DNA of 64,000 nucleotides from Archaeoglobus neptunius. Lineage in GTDB: Archaea > Halobacteriota > Archaeoglobi > Archaeoglobales > Archaeoglobaceae. The notes under the pieces are model-generated. The model worked only from the letters and a program-made list of their open reading frames with translations. It was not told where the DNA came from and made no database searches. Shown here piece by piece: positions 35,802 to 45,525 of the stretch (position 1 is the stretch's first letter; the number at the start of each line of letters is the position of its first letter). Where the stretch lies: NCBI RefSeq assembly GCF_016757965.1, contig NZ_JAEKIW010000011.1, forward strand, positions 1 through 64,000, written 5' to 3'. The position numbers and the translations under genes are program-made.

Positions 35802-36785
35802 ATGGGTAAATCCAGAAAAGATATCTTCAGGCAATATTTCTGGCTTAATCCGGTTTTCTTTCTCGAACTTTCAAGAATTGAGTGTGGGCTAGCCAGATGT
35901 GTTATCCCACAGCAGGTTTTTCAGGTTAACCCAGTAACGCTTGAAGAGTTGAATTTTACCTACAGATGTTTTTTAAATGAAGAAATTGATGTTTCGGAGC
36001 TGTTTCACCGTTCTGAGGTGCTCGAAAAAAGATTGGCAGAGGAAATAGCTGAGGACAACATCGCCAGCGTGGCGAAAGAAATGGGTTTTAAAATACAGCC
36101 CACGATTATCTTTGTGAACAGAATTCTGAGTCATCCTGTCCTATCCCCTGACGTGCAGTTCTACGTGGCAAAGGAGTTCGACAAACAGAGAATAAAAAAT
36201 GTCGAGAAGAAAATTTTGAGCGGAAAAATGGAAAGGGAAAAGGGCAGGGAAAGACTGATCGTGCTGGAGGGCAGAATGCTCGGATACCCAGATTGCTGCA
36301 TTAGTGGCTACCTTGAGGGCAAAAAAGGGTTACCTGCAGAAAGCAGAATTATCACAGAGTGTGTGGAATGCGGGACATTCCGATTGCTTTTAGACAGCAT
36401 TGTCAGGTCAGAAATCATTTCCTTTCCGCAGTTCTTCACCTCAAACTTCTACCCGTGCAGCATAGAATGTGAACAGGCAATCGAAGTGGGGAGGAGCATC
36501 GAGAGCTGGCTTGAGTCAAAGGAGTATATAGACGCTTTCAGGATAAGGACTATGGCAAATGCCCTCTACCTGCTTGTCACAGCCCACAAAGCCTCGAAAA
36601 CTGAGGGTGGTTTTGGAAAAAGGTTACAGGAGTATTTCTCTTCCCTGTCAGCGCAGGAGGTTGAAATCGTTAAGGCTGCTGAAAATGTCATTATAAATAT
36701 TACACCATTCACAAATATTTTAATCTCAAGAATTGTTGGCGGTCTTTCAGAAAAAGAAAAATCCGCAGAAAATCAAAAAAATTAA
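35802..36785 (+). CDS. DUF483 family protein in the dsr locus
   Basis: A 327-residue soluble protein with conserved cysteines: GYPDCCISGYLEG near residue 165, ECVECGTF near 190 and FYPCSIECEQAIEVG near 222. These match the archaeal DUF483 pattern, function unknown; the cysteines suggest metal or cluster binding. The upstream 17 bases are T-rich (CCTTTTTATTATTTT) and lack a ribosome-binding site, so it may be a leaderless gene with its promoter inside dsrD. Placement between dsrD and a ferredoxin hints at a role in sulfite reduction. Confidence 0.6.
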   Translation: MGKSRKDIFRQYFWLNPVFFLELSRIECGLARCVIPQQVFQVNPVTLEELNFTYRCFLNEEIDVSELFHRSEVLEKRLAEEIAEDNIASVAKEMGFKIQPTIIFVNRILSHPVLSPDVQFYVAKEFDKQRIKNVEKKILSGKMEREKGRERLIVLEGRMLGYPDCCISGYLEGKKGLPAESRIITECVECGTFRLLLDSIVRSEIISFPQFFTSNFYPCSIECEQAIEVGRSIESWLESKEYIDAFRIRTMANALYLLVTAHKASKTEGGFGKRLQEYFSSLSAQEVEIVKAAENVIINITPFTNILISRIVGGLSEKEKSAENQKN

Positions 36786-36830
36786 ATACTTCACTTTAAC
36801 CCTACAAATGGATTCTGGAGGTGATGCTAA

Positions 36831-37022
36831 ATGGCTGAAATAAATGTTGACCAGGACAAATGCAGTGGATGTGGAGAATGCATTTCCGTTTGCCCCGGAG
36901 GAGTTTTTGAGTTCAACGACGACGGAAAGAGCTACCCTGCAAACCCTGATGAGTGTCAGGAGTGCTGCTCCTGCGTAGAGGTCTGCCCTGAGGGAGCAAT
37001 TACAGTGGACGTCTGCGAGTAA
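36831..37022 (+). CDS. Ferredoxin with two [4Fe-4S] motifs
   Basis: A 63-residue electron carrier. The two cluster motifs are CSGCGECISVCPGG and CQECCSCVEVCPEG, with an extra cysteine inside the second. GGAGGTGATG lies before the ATG. Genes of this kind follow dsrABD in related archaea and may supply electrons to the reductase. Its last 67 bases overlap the 3' end of the convergent GTPase gene. Confidence 0.93.
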   Translation: MAEINVDQDKCSGCGECISVCPGGVFEFNDDGKSYPANPDECQECCSCVEVCPEGAITVDVCE

Positions 37023-37945
37023 ACTTCCTCCAACTTTTTTTCTATTTCTTTCACGACCCGCTCCACGCCCTCTCCGGAAATTGCAGAATAAGAAATCCTG
37101 TCTCCAAGACTGTGCATGTCCGCCTTGCTGTAAACCTCTATTGTTGGACGCTTGAAATAAGTCCTGATTTCCCCAAGAAGAGAGAGCTGCTTTTCCAGTG
37201 CATATCCACATGTTTCCGTGGGGTCGATAACGAATAGTATCACATCTGCAAGATGCTTGAGGGCCAAAACTGCCCTCCTCTCTATTCTGTTTCTTTTGCT
37301 TAAAGGTCTGTCAAGCAAACCGGGAGTGTCAATAATCTGAACCCTTCTTCCCCCAAAATCGGAGAATCCAACGTTTATTTTCTTTGTGGTGAAGGGGTAG
37401 CTCGCAACTTCTGGTTTGACAGTGGAAATAATGGAAACAAGACTGGATTTGCCGACATTGGGATATCCGGCCACCACAACTGTTGGAATATCGAGCAGCA
37501 GAGGAATTTCCCTCATTCTGTTTTTTGCATCATTCAGAAACCTGAGCTCATCATCGATCTGCTCTATAATGGAAGCAACTCTTCCATAAGTTGCCCTGAC
37601 GACCACTGAAGGGTTTTTACCCCCCTTAATCTCTCTCACGCCTTTGCTGATTACTCTCTGTATCATCCCATCCGCCCATTTTAGAGCCGCCAAGGCCTTT
37701 TTCAGATTTCGTATACCAACGACTACATCAACCATCTCTCTGTAAAACTCGGGAAGATTCTCATAACTGGGGTGAGACGTTATGATTTTTTTAAAATAGT
37801 CCCTTGAAACGTTTGAAATCGTCGAAAGCTTGTTTAATGCCTTCTCCTTGGGAGTTCTGCCCTCTGCTCTTGCTGCCCTTCTGAATACCTTATCTACCAG
37901 TTCATCCGCCGTTAGAACTGTTGGAAGCTTTTTGAAATCCTGCAT
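36956..37945 (-). CDS. Nog1-like GTPase
   Basis: A ribosome-biogenesis type GTPase of 329 residues. A helical N-terminal domain (KLPTVLTADELVDKVFRRAA) precedes the G domain with GYPNVGKSSLVS, DTPGLLDRPLSKRN, a VIDPTETCGY segment and YSKADM in place of NKxD. This matches archaeal Nog1/Obg-family proteins. The last 20 residues (SQTSTVIAPSGQTSTQEQHS) are low in complexity and are encoded antisense to the ferredoxin cysteine motif, so they look like an extension gained by loss of a stop codon. Confidence 0.88.
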   Translation of the reverse strand: MQDFKKLPTVLTADELVDKVFRRAARAEGRTPKEKALNKLSTISNVSRDYFKKIITSHPSYENLPEFYREMVDVVVGIRNLKKALAALKWADGMIQRVISKGVREIKGGKNPSVVVRATYGRVASIIEQIDDELRFLNDAKNRMREIPLLLDIPTVVVAGYPNVGKSSLVSIISTVKPEVASYPFTTKKINVGFSDFGGRRVQIIDTPGLLDRPLSKRNRIERRAVLALKHLADVILFVIDPTETCGYALEKQLSLLGEIRTYFKRPTIEVYSKADMHSLGDRISYSAISGEGVERVVKEIEKKLEEVYSQTSTVIAPSGQTSTQEQHS

Positions 37946-37971
37946 CTGATTTTATACAGCCCTGCTGTTAT

Positions 37972-38985
37972 TTACTTTTTCCTTGCGATTATCATGCTAG
38001 CCTCCCCGAACTCATGGACATCTAGAACATCAAAACCCCTTCTGCTCAGTTCTCTCAGATACATCTCAAGGTGGAGGTCTTTGCTGAACGTGTACTTCTT
38101 CTCAGCTTTTTCTATTTCACCAAAAGTCCATAAATTCCACTCCAGATCCATCAGATCTATTTTTTCATTCCTGTTCTTAAAATACTGCTTGTTTACGTAC
38201 AGTCCTCCTGAATTCATTGCATCCCTTATCTTATCGATCATCCAGACATTTTTGCCACTCGGATTGTATGATGAGAACACGATATCGTACCCCTCTCCGA
38301 TGTCATCAACAAAGAAGTCTCCGGCAATAAATTTCACTCTCTCTCCACCATATTTTCTAACATACTCTCTTGCCCTTTCCACCACCTCAGGAAGATCGAA
38401 AACGACTGCTGTAAGTCTGGCGTTGAGCTTTGTGAACGCTATCGAATACAGACCATGTCCCCCGCCAAGATCGAGCAATCGCCTTGCACGTCTGAACTCT
38501 TCATACTCCGCCACAATTCTAACAGTCCTCTGCAGCTCTCCAAGGAGTGCATTTTCTGCCATTGAGTGGATAACCAGATCTGAGAAGAATTTGCTCCTCT
38601 CCACCCTAACCGGCCCATCTCTAATAATTTCGGCAAGTTTTGTCCACTGTTCAAGATCTGAAAACTGCTTTCCTAGAAATCTAAGCTGAGAGTAAGGCGA
38701 GTCAGACGTCAGGAACGGTTTGAATGTTTCTGAAAGTTCGTACATACCATCCTTGCTCTCCACCAGTCCCAGATTCGCAAGGCAGTCAAGTACAAGCTTT
38801 ACAAGTTTTTCATGACCTATCTTCGATGCTACCTCTTCCGCAGTTTTTGGGCTGCTCAGCATATCAAAAATGCCCAGCTCAATTGCCGCCCTCAGCAACT
38901 GGATCTTCCTGAACCCATCACTCCACTCGTTAATTGTTTTTTCAAAATACTCTGCATGTTCGGGAATCTCGAACATAAAAGTCAC
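37972..38985 (-). CDS. SAM-dependent methyltransferase with N-terminal dimerisation domain
   Basis: A 337-residue protein of the O-methyltransferase type. An N-terminal helical winged domain (LLRAAIELGIFDMLSSPKTA) is followed by a Rossmann methyltransferase domain with RLLDLGGGHGLYSIAF (motif I), VVFDLPEVVERA, and VKFIAGDFF. It is the last gene of the CooC-transporter operon and overlaps the ABC ATPase stop as GTGA at 38985; ATG 38976 is an alternative start. A role in making or altering the imported ligand is possible. Confidence 0.8.
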   Translation of the reverse strand: MTFMFEIPEHAEYFEKTINEWSDGFRKIQLLRAAIELGIFDMLSSPKTAEEVASKIGHEKLVKLVLDCLANLGLVESKDGMYELSETFKPFLTSDSPYSQLRFLGKQFSDLEQWTKLAEIIRDGPVRVERSKFFSDLVIHSMAENALLGELQRTVRIVAEYEEFRRARRLLDLGGGHGLYSIAFTKLNARLTAVVFDLPEVVERAREYVRKYGGERVKFIAGDFFVDDIGEGYDIVFSSYNPSGKNVWMIDKIRDAMNSGGLYVNKQYFKNRNEKIDLMDLEWNLWTFGEIEKAEKKYTFSKDLHLEMYLRELSRRGFDVLDVHEFGEASMIIARKK

Positions 38986-39722
38986 CCCGGAATTATCAGC
39001 GTTTTCCCATTCACCCTCACAACCTCGGCCTCTATACCATAAACGGCCTCTATGTTATCTCTTGTGAGAATCTCTGTACCACCTTCAGCGTAGATCCTGC
39101 CGTCTTTCATCATAAGAATTCTGTCAGCGTAGAGGGATGCAAGGTTGAGATCATGCATCGTTGCTATCACCGAGATTTTACTTTCCCGGGCAATTTTTCT
39201 AACGAGTTTCAGAATTTCTATCTGGTTTTTGACGTCGAGATTATTTGTTGGCTCATCAAGAAGCAAAATTTTTGGTTTCTGTGCCAGAGCCCTTGCTATC
39301 ATAACTTTCTGCAGCTCTCCTCCACTCAGCTCATTTATCCTCCTAAATGCAAGTTTTTCGAGTTCCAGTAATGATATTATCTCCTCCACAATTCTGTAAT
39401 CCTTCTCGCTGGGACCGAATCCCATGTGGGGCTTTCTTCCAAGAAGTATCACATCAAAAACCGTCAAAAAGGCAGTATCACTTCTCTGAGATACATAAGC
39501 AAGTTTTTTTGCCAGCTCCCTTCCGGAAAGACCTTCCATACCATCAATCAGGATTGAACCCTCTGCTTTCAAAATTCCCGCTATACATCTCAGAAGGGTT
39601 GTCTTACCACTACCATTAGGCCCCACAATAAAAACAACTTCACCTCCATCAACCTGAAAGCTCAGACCCCTCAGAACAGATTCCGTGTTGTATGAGAAGC
39701 TAATATTCCTGACAGCTATCAT
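38982..39722 (-). CDS. FecCD-type ABC importer ATPase subunit
   Basis: The cytoplasmic ATPase of a siderophore, cobalamin or metal-chelate importer. Walker A is GPNGSGKTTL, the Q-loop YVSQRSD, the signature LSGGELQKV and Walker B ILLLDEPTNNLD, all intact, with the switch histidine in TMHDLNLA. It is 246 residues. It follows the permease after four bases and is coupled to the methyltransferase. Confidence 0.93.
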   Translation of the reverse strand: MIAVRNISFSYNTESVLRGLSFQVDGGEVVFIVGPNGSGKTTLLRCIAGILKAEGSILIDGMEGLSGRELAKKLAYVSQRSDTAFLTVFDVILLGRKPHMGFGPSEKDYRIVEEIISLLELEKLAFRRINELSGGELQKVMIARALAQKPKILLLDEPTNNLDVKNQIEILKLVRKIARESKISVIATMHDLNLASLYADRILMMKDGRIYAEGGTEILTRDNIEAVYGIEAEVVRVNGKTLIIPG

Positions 39723-39726
39723 CTCT

Positions 39727-40743
39727 TCACCTCCACCCTCTCAAAAGAAGATAGATAAATGCCGGGGCGCCTATAAAAGCCGTCACAATCCCTACAGGTA
39801 TCATTACCGGCAGTAAAATCGATCTACCGAAGGTATCAGCTATTAGCAGGAACGTTGCACCAAAAGCCGTGCTGAGCGGGATGAGACGCCTGTAATCTCC
39901 AGTAATTGAAATCCTTATTGAGTGGGGAGCAACAAGACCAACAAAACCAACAATTCCGGTAAACGAAACACAGACTGCAGTCAGGAAGGAGGCAAGAAGG
40001 AGACTTTCGAGTCTGACTCTCTGACAGTTGACGCCAAGAGATGTGGCGGTTTCGTCACTTAGAGTGAGAGCATTGTAGTCCATGCGTCTCAGCATGAAGT
40101 AAAACATACATACAGAAGTGGCGGAAAAGATCAAAAATATCTCATTCCAGTTTGTTCTCCCCATATCTCCAAATGTCCAGAAAACGACAGATGCGACTTT
40201 CACATCATCTGTGAAGTACTGCATGAGCATTGTTGAGGCCTGAAACAGCGAGGCCATTGCAACTCCTGCCAGAATCATCGCTTCAGGACTCATATCTCTC
40301 AGCCTGGCCAGCAGGAGAATTACAAATACACTTATCAGCGATCCGAGGAACGCAAAAAGGGGAACAAGATACGGATTCAGTATAGTTATGCTTTCACCAG
40401 TCCTGTGCAGCATCCCTGCCCCGAGGTAGATTATTGCGAATGCGGCACCGAAAGCCGCACCCTGTGATATACCGAGCGTAAACGGAGAAGCAAGAGGATT
40501 CCTCAGGATACACTGCATCACCGCACCGCTGACAGCGAGGCTTGCCCCAACCAGCAGAGCTGTTATCACTCTAGGCAGCCTTATGTTCCATATAACGGTT
40601 GAGGTTCCCGTCAAAAGAGACTCCAGAACCTCCGCAGGAGACAGTCTGTAAGGTCCTATACAAAGCGATGCCAGAGTTGAAAAAATAAGCAATGCTGCTA
40701 TGATGATTTCCGCATTTCCCGGCCTTTTACTGTACTCAATCAT
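39727..40743 (-). CDS. FecCD-family ABC importer permease
   Basis: A 338-residue permease with about ten hydrophobic segments. Family marks are [20 protein letters not shown] near residue 54, [19 protein letters not shown], a [12 protein letters not shown] segment and [13 protein letters not shown]-type end. Permeases of this kind import iron siderophores, vitamin B12 or heme. It overlaps the binding-protein gene by four bases. Confidence 0.93.
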   Translation of the reverse strand: MIEYSKRPGNAEIIIAALLIFSTLASLCIGPYRLSPAEVLESLLTGTSTVIWNIRLPRVITALLVGASLAVSGAVMQCILRNPLASPFTLGISQGAAFGAAFAIIYLGAGMLHRTGESITILNPYLVPLFAFLGSLISVFVILLLARLRDMSPEAMILAGVAMASLFQASTMLMQYFTDDVKVASVVFWTFGDMGRTNWNEIFLIFSATSVCMFYFMLRRMDYNALTLSDETATSLGVNCQRVRLESLLLASFLTAVCVSFTGIVGFVGLVAPHSIRISITGDYRRLIPLSTAFGATFLLIADTFGRSILLPVMIPVGIVTAFIGAPAFIYLLLRGWR

Positions 40744-41837
40744 ACGAACTTGCCGGATATATTCACGAATCCGCCGTAGTATTTTTCCATCTCAGCATAG
40801 AGTTTCTTGCCTACAAAGAACTCGAAGATTTCATCGGCCTTCTTTGCAGGATCCAGGTCTGCAAAGCGGTCTGGATACAGAACCTTGCCAATGTAGTATG
40901 CATCGGCTATTGCAGTTTCTATATTCGTGGTGTAGTAGTTGAAAGGCAGGATTCCGTAGATCTTCCCATTTTTGAATGCCTTGAGAGACCTGTACACATC
41001 AGCATTCTTCTTGTAGTCCGTTATGACCAGATGAAGATTGCTCTCGTCAATGAAAATAATGTCAGGATTCCACTCAAGGAGTTGTTCTTTGTCAATAAAG
41101 AAAGCCCCGCTTCTCTTCGCCTCACATGCCACATTTCTGGCTTTTACAGCCATGAATGGCGGAAAGTTGCACTGCGTTGACTCGATCCCATGTCCCCCCT
41201 TAAATCCTAATGCTCCGATAAAAACCGTGGGTTTTTCATTATCCGGTATGCCTTCAACCCTTCTGGTCAGATCGCTGTATGCTGATTCCACGAAATTTAT
41301 TATCTCCTCGGCCCTTTTCTCCTTCCCGAGAATCTTACCGGCCAGTCTCAGTGAGTCGTATATTTCTTTGGCCCTAAAGTTTCCAAGCTCCCCGTAGCTC
41401 AAAACCACAACCGGAATTCCTGTCTGTTCCTGCAGAGAGTTTGCAGCACTCGCATCCATGTAGCATGCAAAGATTACATCCGGTTTAACCGCAACTATCG
41501 CTTCCGGGTTGGGTGTTGGACTCGGCCCACCCTTGCCCACGACTGGCAGTTCAGCAAATTCCGGATGCGCCATTCTGTACGGTCTTCCCATGGGAGACCA
41601 CATGGTTTCCGAATCCTCCACACCCACAACCATATCGGAGGCGTTGAGGTAGACTATCAGCCTCAATGCACCAGGACCTAACGCAACCACCCTCTCAACT
41701 TTCTTTGGTACCTCCACCTCTCTCCCTAACAGATCCACCACTTTAACCGTTTCAGCTTTTGTTTCGGACTTTTGAGCGCATCCCGCTACCAGAGATGCAA
41801 GAACGAGAAGAACGAGAAGAAATGCAATTTTCCTCAT
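40740..41837 (-). CDS. Metal-chelate/corrinoid-type substrate-binding lipoprotein
   Basis: A cluster A-2 (TroA-like/FepB) binding protein of 365 residues. [20 protein letters not shown] is a lipoprotein signal with the anchor cysteine at position 20. The [20 protein letters not shown] motif starts the binding domain, and [18 protein letters not shown] and [15 protein letters not shown] belong to the two lobes. The motif [15 protein letters not shown] is characteristic of a subgroup found in anaerobic archaea. Substrate is not decided by sequence. The gene overlaps cooC and the permease gene by four bases each. Confidence 0.88.
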   Translation of the reverse strand: MRKIAFLLVLLVLASLVAGCAQKSETKAETVKVVDLLGREVEVPKKVERVVALGPGALRLIVYLNASDMVVGVEDSETMWSPMGRPYRMAHPEFAELPVVGKGGPSPTPNPEAIVAVKPDVIFACYMDASAANSLQEQTGIPVVVLSYGELGNFRAKEIYDSLRLAGKILGKEKRAEEIINFVESAYSDLTRRVEGIPDNEKPTVFIGALGFKGGHGIESTQCNFPPFMAVKARNVACEAKRSGAFFIDKEQLLEWNPDIIFIDESNLHLVITDYKKNADVYRSLKAFKNGKIYGILPFNYYTTNIETAIADAYYIGKVLYPDRFADLDPAKKADEIFEFFVGKKLYAEMEKYYGGFVNISGKFV

Positions 41838-42571
41838 TCTCTCACCCCCAGAATCATGTCAACGAGACCCTTCGCATCACCCACAAGCGGGATCTCCTCT
41901 CCAAAAAGGCAGGCTCTGTAAATCTCGTCACTCTGACGAATGTAGACATCAGCCTCAATCAGCCCACAGGTGTTGTCATCAACCTTGTTTGCAACCTTTA
42001 TTACCCTCTTGCCCAGCCTGTTTCCCATCTCTGCTATTTTCTCCGCAAGTTTTACCGCCTCATAACTGGGCTCAATTACAACCACTATGGTATCGCAGCC
42101 AGCCTCAACACTTCTGCCAAAGTGTTCTATCCCAGCATCTGTATCAACCACAACGAACTCGTTTTCCCCAAGCTTTAGAGACTCAAGGAACTCCCTTGCA
42201 ACAGCACCCATTGGACAGGCACATCCTTCACCAAAATCGTGAATTTTTCCAATTGCCATAACAGCAATCCCATTCCTCTTCTCCACGAACTCCTCCGGCA
42301 GGTTGTCAAGGGACACTTCTCCCAAGATTCGGTAATCCCAGTCTCCGGACTGAATGGACTTAAACAGAGTTTCCCTTACCTTTTCCTTTCCTCCAAGCCA
42401 GTCCATAAAGTCTCTAGGCTGTTTAACTCCAAGATTCCTATGAATACCAAAATTTGACTCGTCAGCATCGATAACAAGTACCTTTCCACCCCTCGATGCC
42501 AGTTCCTTTGCCAGAAGAGCGGAGACCACACTCTTCCCGCACCCACCTTTACCGCATACGAGTATCTTCAT
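41834..42571 (-). CDS. cooC: CooC-type nickel-insertion ATPase
   Basis: A 245-residue MinD/ArsA-superfamily ATPase. The deviant Walker A is GKGGCGKS (residues 7-14), and a CxC pair ([10 protein letters not shown]117 and C119) matches the metal-binding cysteines that in CooC hold nickel at the dimer interface. CooC matures the nickel site of CO dehydrogenase, present in Archaeoglobus as CODH/ACS. Here it heads an operon with an ABC importer, which points to nickel or a metal-cofactor as the cargo. A palindromic AGTTTTAAAACT (42592-42603) lies 20 bases upstream and could include the TATA box. Confidence 0.87.
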   Translation of the reverse strand: MKILVCGKGGCGKSVVSALLAKELASRGGKVLVIDADESNFGIHRNLGVKQPRDFMDWLGGKEKVRETLFKSIQSGDWDYRILGEVSLDNLPEEFVEKRNGIAVMAIGKIHDFGEGCACPMGAVAREFLESLKLGENEFVVVDTDAGIEHFGRSVEAGCDTIVVVIEPSYEAVKLAEKIAEMGNRLGKRVIKVANKVDDNTCGLIEADVYIRQSDEIYRACLFGEEIPLVGDAKGLVDMILGVRE

Positions 42572-42591
42572 TCAGTAAAGGTTTCACATTA

Positions 42592-42603
42592 AGTTTTAAA
42601 ACT
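42592..42603 (-). promoter_or_regulatory. Palindrome/TATA element upstream of cooC operon
   Basis: AGTTTTAAAACT is a perfect 12-base palindrome 21-32 bases upstream of the cooC ATG, the distance expected for the TATA box of a leaderless transcript. The dyad symmetry may be incidental. Confidence 0.35.
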
Positions 42604-42681
42604 TTTTCAATTTATGTTACTAAGAATTTAAAACAAATAAATTTAGTATTAAAAAGTTAAAAATTACATACAACTTTCACG

Positions 42682-43599
42682 CTATTTTCTCAGCCCAAGT
42701 CTCCTCAAAACCTGTGTCGCTCTTTCCTGCCCATAGAATTCGTAAACCCCACCTTTACTACCCGGTTTTACTGCAGGATCCCCAAGATAACCCGCATCAA
42801 CAAGCTGTACAAGGAGCTTGGGTGGTGCCCATTTCGGATCTTTGGTTGCGTCAAACATGGCTTCATAAATCCTCAATCTTGTATCCAGTCCGACAAGATC
42901 ACCGGTCTCAATGGGGCCCATTGAATAACCATAACCCAGCATCATGCCGATATCTATGTCCTGAGGAGTTGCCACACCTTCCTGCAGCATCATCATTGCC
43001 TCCTTGCCCAGCAACAGTCCGAGACGTGAGGTTGCAAAACCGGGCGAATCATTAACGACTATGGGAACCTTTCCCAGCCCGATAAACCACTCCTTTATCT
43101 CCACAACCAGTTTTTCATCACTCAAAAGTCCTTTGACAAGTTCAACCAACTTCTGGACCTGGACAGGATTGAAAAAGTGGATACCCAGAAACTTTCCTGG
43201 ATTTGTGACTGCTGAAGAGAGTTTCGTAATGCTTATGGATGATGTGTTCGAACCTATAACTGCATCTCCCGCAATAGCATCAATCTCCTTCAGAACTTTC
43301 AGCTTGAGGTCTGCATTCTCAAAAACAGCCTCAATTACCAGATCACAGTCTGCCAGCACAGAATAGTCGGTCGATGTGGCTATTCGCCCCAGAACTGCAT
43401 TCATCTCATCCTCTTTCATCTTCCCTCGTTCAACCAGCCTTTGCAGACCAAACCTCCCAGACTTTATTACCTCCATCCCTTCCTTCAGCGTTTTCTCGCT
43501 CACATCAACCGCAACAACTTCCAGGTTCTGCTGGGCGAAAAACTGTGCGATCTGGGTCCCCATCACACCAAAGCCAACAACTCCTATCTTCTTAAACAT
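42682..43599 (-). CDS. hbd: 3-hydroxyacyl-CoA dehydrogenase
   Basis: Oxidises 3-hydroxyacyl-CoA with NAD in fatty-acid beta-oxidation. The NAD-binding start IGVVGFGVMGTQIAQFFAQQ, the catalytic histidine in LGIHFFNPVQVQKLVELV, SNTSSISI and PIVVNDSPGFATSRLG are all intact, at 305 residues. It is the last gene of the leftward thiolase-DUF35-dehydrogenase-hydratase-hbd operon. Confidence 0.95.
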   Translation of the reverse strand: MFKKIGVVGFGVMGTQIAQFFAQQNLEVVAVDVSEKTLKEGMEVIKSGRFGLQRLVERGKMKEDEMNAVLGRIATSTDYSVLADCDLVIEAVFENADLKLKVLKEIDAIAGDAVIGSNTSSISITKLSSAVTNPGKFLGIHFFNPVQVQKLVELVKGLLSDEKLVVEIKEWFIGLGKVPIVVNDSPGFATSRLGLLLGKEAMMMLQEGVATPQDIDIGMMLGYGYSMGPIETGDLVGLDTRLRIYEAMFDATKDPKWAPPKLLVQLVDAGYLGDPAVKPGSKGGVYEFYGQERATQVLRRLGLRK

Positions 43600-43600
43600 T

Positions 43601-44377
43601 CTACCACCCCCTAAACTCGGGTTTTCTCTTTTCCAGGAAAGCCCTCATCCCCTCCTTTGCATCTTCACTTGAGAACAGGAGTGAGAACAGGCTCGCTTCG
43701 TACCTAATCCCGTCTCTGAGCGGCATGTTCATGGATGCGTTTAGAGCCTTTTTGGCAATCTTAACAGCCAGCGGCGATTTCTCCAGTATTCTGCCTGCAA
43801 TCTCTCTGGCCTTCTCCATCAGCCTATCGTGCTCCACCACCTCATCGACAAGACCGATCCTCAATGCTGTGCGAGCATCAATGATCTCTCCTGTCAGCAC
43901 CAGCCTCTTCGCCATTCCCAATCCAACAAGCCTGGGCAACCTCTGCGTACCCCCCGCTCCGGGAATTATGGCAAGATTGATTTCCGGTTGACCGAACTTC
44001 GCCTTTTCACTGGCAATTCTAATATCACATGCCATTGCCAGCTCACACCCTCCACCAAGAGCGTATCCATTAATGGCAGCAATCACAGGTATCTCAAGAT
44101 CCTCCAGACGATTGAAAAGTTCCGTACCAAGTTTTGTTGCTTCTAAAGCCTTAACGGGGTCTCTTTGAAGCAACTCGTTTATATCTGCCCCAGCAGCAAA
44201 CGCCCTGCCACTTCCAGTAATGATCAGAACCCTAACGCTCTTTTCTGCCTGCTCCAGAACCTCTTTAAGCTCAATTCTAGTTTTCACATCCAGTGCGTTG
44301 AGCTTCTCTGGTCTGCTAAGGACTGCAATTCCCAAACCCCCATCAACCTCAAACTTAATCCTCTCTCCCATTTTCAA
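43601..44377 (-). CDS. Enoyl-CoA hydratase
   Basis: A crotonase-fold hydratase of 258 residues. The oxyanion hole residues lie in RAFAAGADINEL and INGYALGGGCELAMACDIRI, and catalytic glutamates in KFGQPEINLAIIPGAGGTQR, all conserved. It hydrates the enoyl-CoA product of the neighbouring acyl-CoA dehydrogenase. It overlaps that gene by four bases and is followed by hbd after one base. Confidence 0.95.
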   Translation of the reverse strand: MKMGERIKFEVDGGLGIAVLSRPEKLNALDVKTRIELKEVLEQAEKSVRVLIITGSGRAFAAGADINELLQRDPVKALEATKLGTELFNRLEDLEIPVIAAINGYALGGGCELAMACDIRIASEKAKFGQPEINLAIIPGAGGTQRLPRLVGLGMAKRLVLTGEIIDARTALRIGLVDEVVEHDRLMEKAREIAGRILEKSPLAVKIAKKALNASMNMPLRDGIRYEASLFSLLFSSEDAKEGMRAFLEKRKPEFRGW

Positions 44378-45525
44378 AACCTCCCAATCAGTCTTCTCGC
44401 TATAACCGACTTCTGAATCTCCTTCGTCCCCTCGTAAATCTCCATCACCTTTGCATCCCTGTAAAAACGCTCAGCCGGATACTCACCGATATAACCATAA
44501 CCTCCATGAAGCTGTACGCACCAGTTTGCAACGTAAACGGCCGTTTCGCCTGAGTAGTACTTTGCCATCGAGGACAATTCTGGCCTTGGGTCGCCTTTGC
44601 TGCAGTGCCATGCTGCCTGATACGTCAGCAATCTCGCTGCCTGAATTCTGGTAGCCATCTCAGCAATTTTAAACTGAGTGTGCTGAAAGGACGCAATTGG
44701 CTGCTCAAATTGCTTTCTCTGCCCGACATAGTTTAAAGCCAGCTCAAATGAGCCCTGAGCTATTCCAACGGCCTGTGCTGCAACTCTCGGTCTTGTATGG
44801 TTGAAGAACTCCATGAGATAGTAGAAACCTCTTCCCGGTTCGCCTAGAATATTCTCATCAGAAACCCTGACGTCATCCAAAACGATTTCTGCCGTATCGC
44901 TTGCTCTCAGACCCATTTTGTTCTTGATTTTTCTCGCCCTGAAGCCTTTGCTTCCACTCTCAACTATGGCAAATGTCAGGCCATGATGTCTTTTCTCACC
45001 ATCATACGTTCTACCGAAAACCAGAACAAAATCACACATGCTGCCATTTGTGATGAACTGCTTTGTTCCGTTTATAACCCACTCATCTCCCTCCTTCACA
45101 ATCTTCGTTCTCACTCCGGCAACATCACTTCCTGCATCGGGCTCTGTACTGGCCATTGCAGAAATTCCGTTTTTCTCTGTCACCCACGTCAGATATCTCT
45201 CCTTCTGTTCCTCACTGCCAAAGAGAACGAGCAGTTCTGTTCCAAATGCTGAACTTAAGCATGCATTCCCAATACCAGGACTCACTCTGTAAAACTCCTC
45301 CGTTACAAGAACCTCCTCAAAAAGTGTAAGTCCCATCCCGCCATACTCCTCGGGTATTTTGACAGTGGAGAATCCAAGTTTTCTTGCTTTCTTAACAATA
45401 TCTAGTGGATACTTCTCCTCCCTATCACATTCATCCATCACCTCGGGTTTGAACTCCCTCTCAGCAAACTCTCTGGCAGCCCTCTTTATATCCTCCTGCT
45501 CGGATGTGAGCTTAAAATCCATCAA
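44374..45525 (-). CDS. Acyl-CoA dehydrogenase
   Basis: A FAD enzyme of 383 residues catalysing the first step of beta-oxidation. Motifs MASTEPDAGSDVAGVRTKIV, FITNGSMCDFVLVFG, the region RPRVAAQAVGIAQGSFELAL, and GGYGYIGEYPAERFYRDAKV followed by EIYEGT (catalytic glutamate) are intact. The electron acceptor is not encoded here. The gene overlaps its neighbours on both sides by four bases. Confidence 0.95.
   Translation of the reverse strand: MMDFKLTSEQEDIKRAAREFAEREFKPEVMDECDREEKYPLDIVKKARKLGFSTVKIPEEYGGMGLTLFEEVLVTEEFYRVSPGIGNACLSSAFGTELLVLFGSEEQKERYLTWVTEKNGISAMASTEPDAGSDVAGVRTKIVKEGDEWVINGTKQFITNGSMCDFVLVFGRTYDGEKRHHGLTFAIVESGSKGFRARKIKNKMGLRASDTAEIVLDDVRVSDENILGEPGRGFYYLMEFFNHTRPRVAAQAVGIAQGSFELALNYVGQRKQFEQPIASFQHTQFKIAEMATRIQAARLLTYQAAWHCSKGDPRPELSSMAKYYSGETAVYVANWCVQLHGGYGYIGEYPAERFYRDAKVMEIYEGTKEIQKSVIARRLIGRF

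Noticed and set aside
41759-42178. A 139-codon + strand frame opposite cooC and the SBP start
   Set aside because: It lies wholly in two well-supported genes of the opposite strand.
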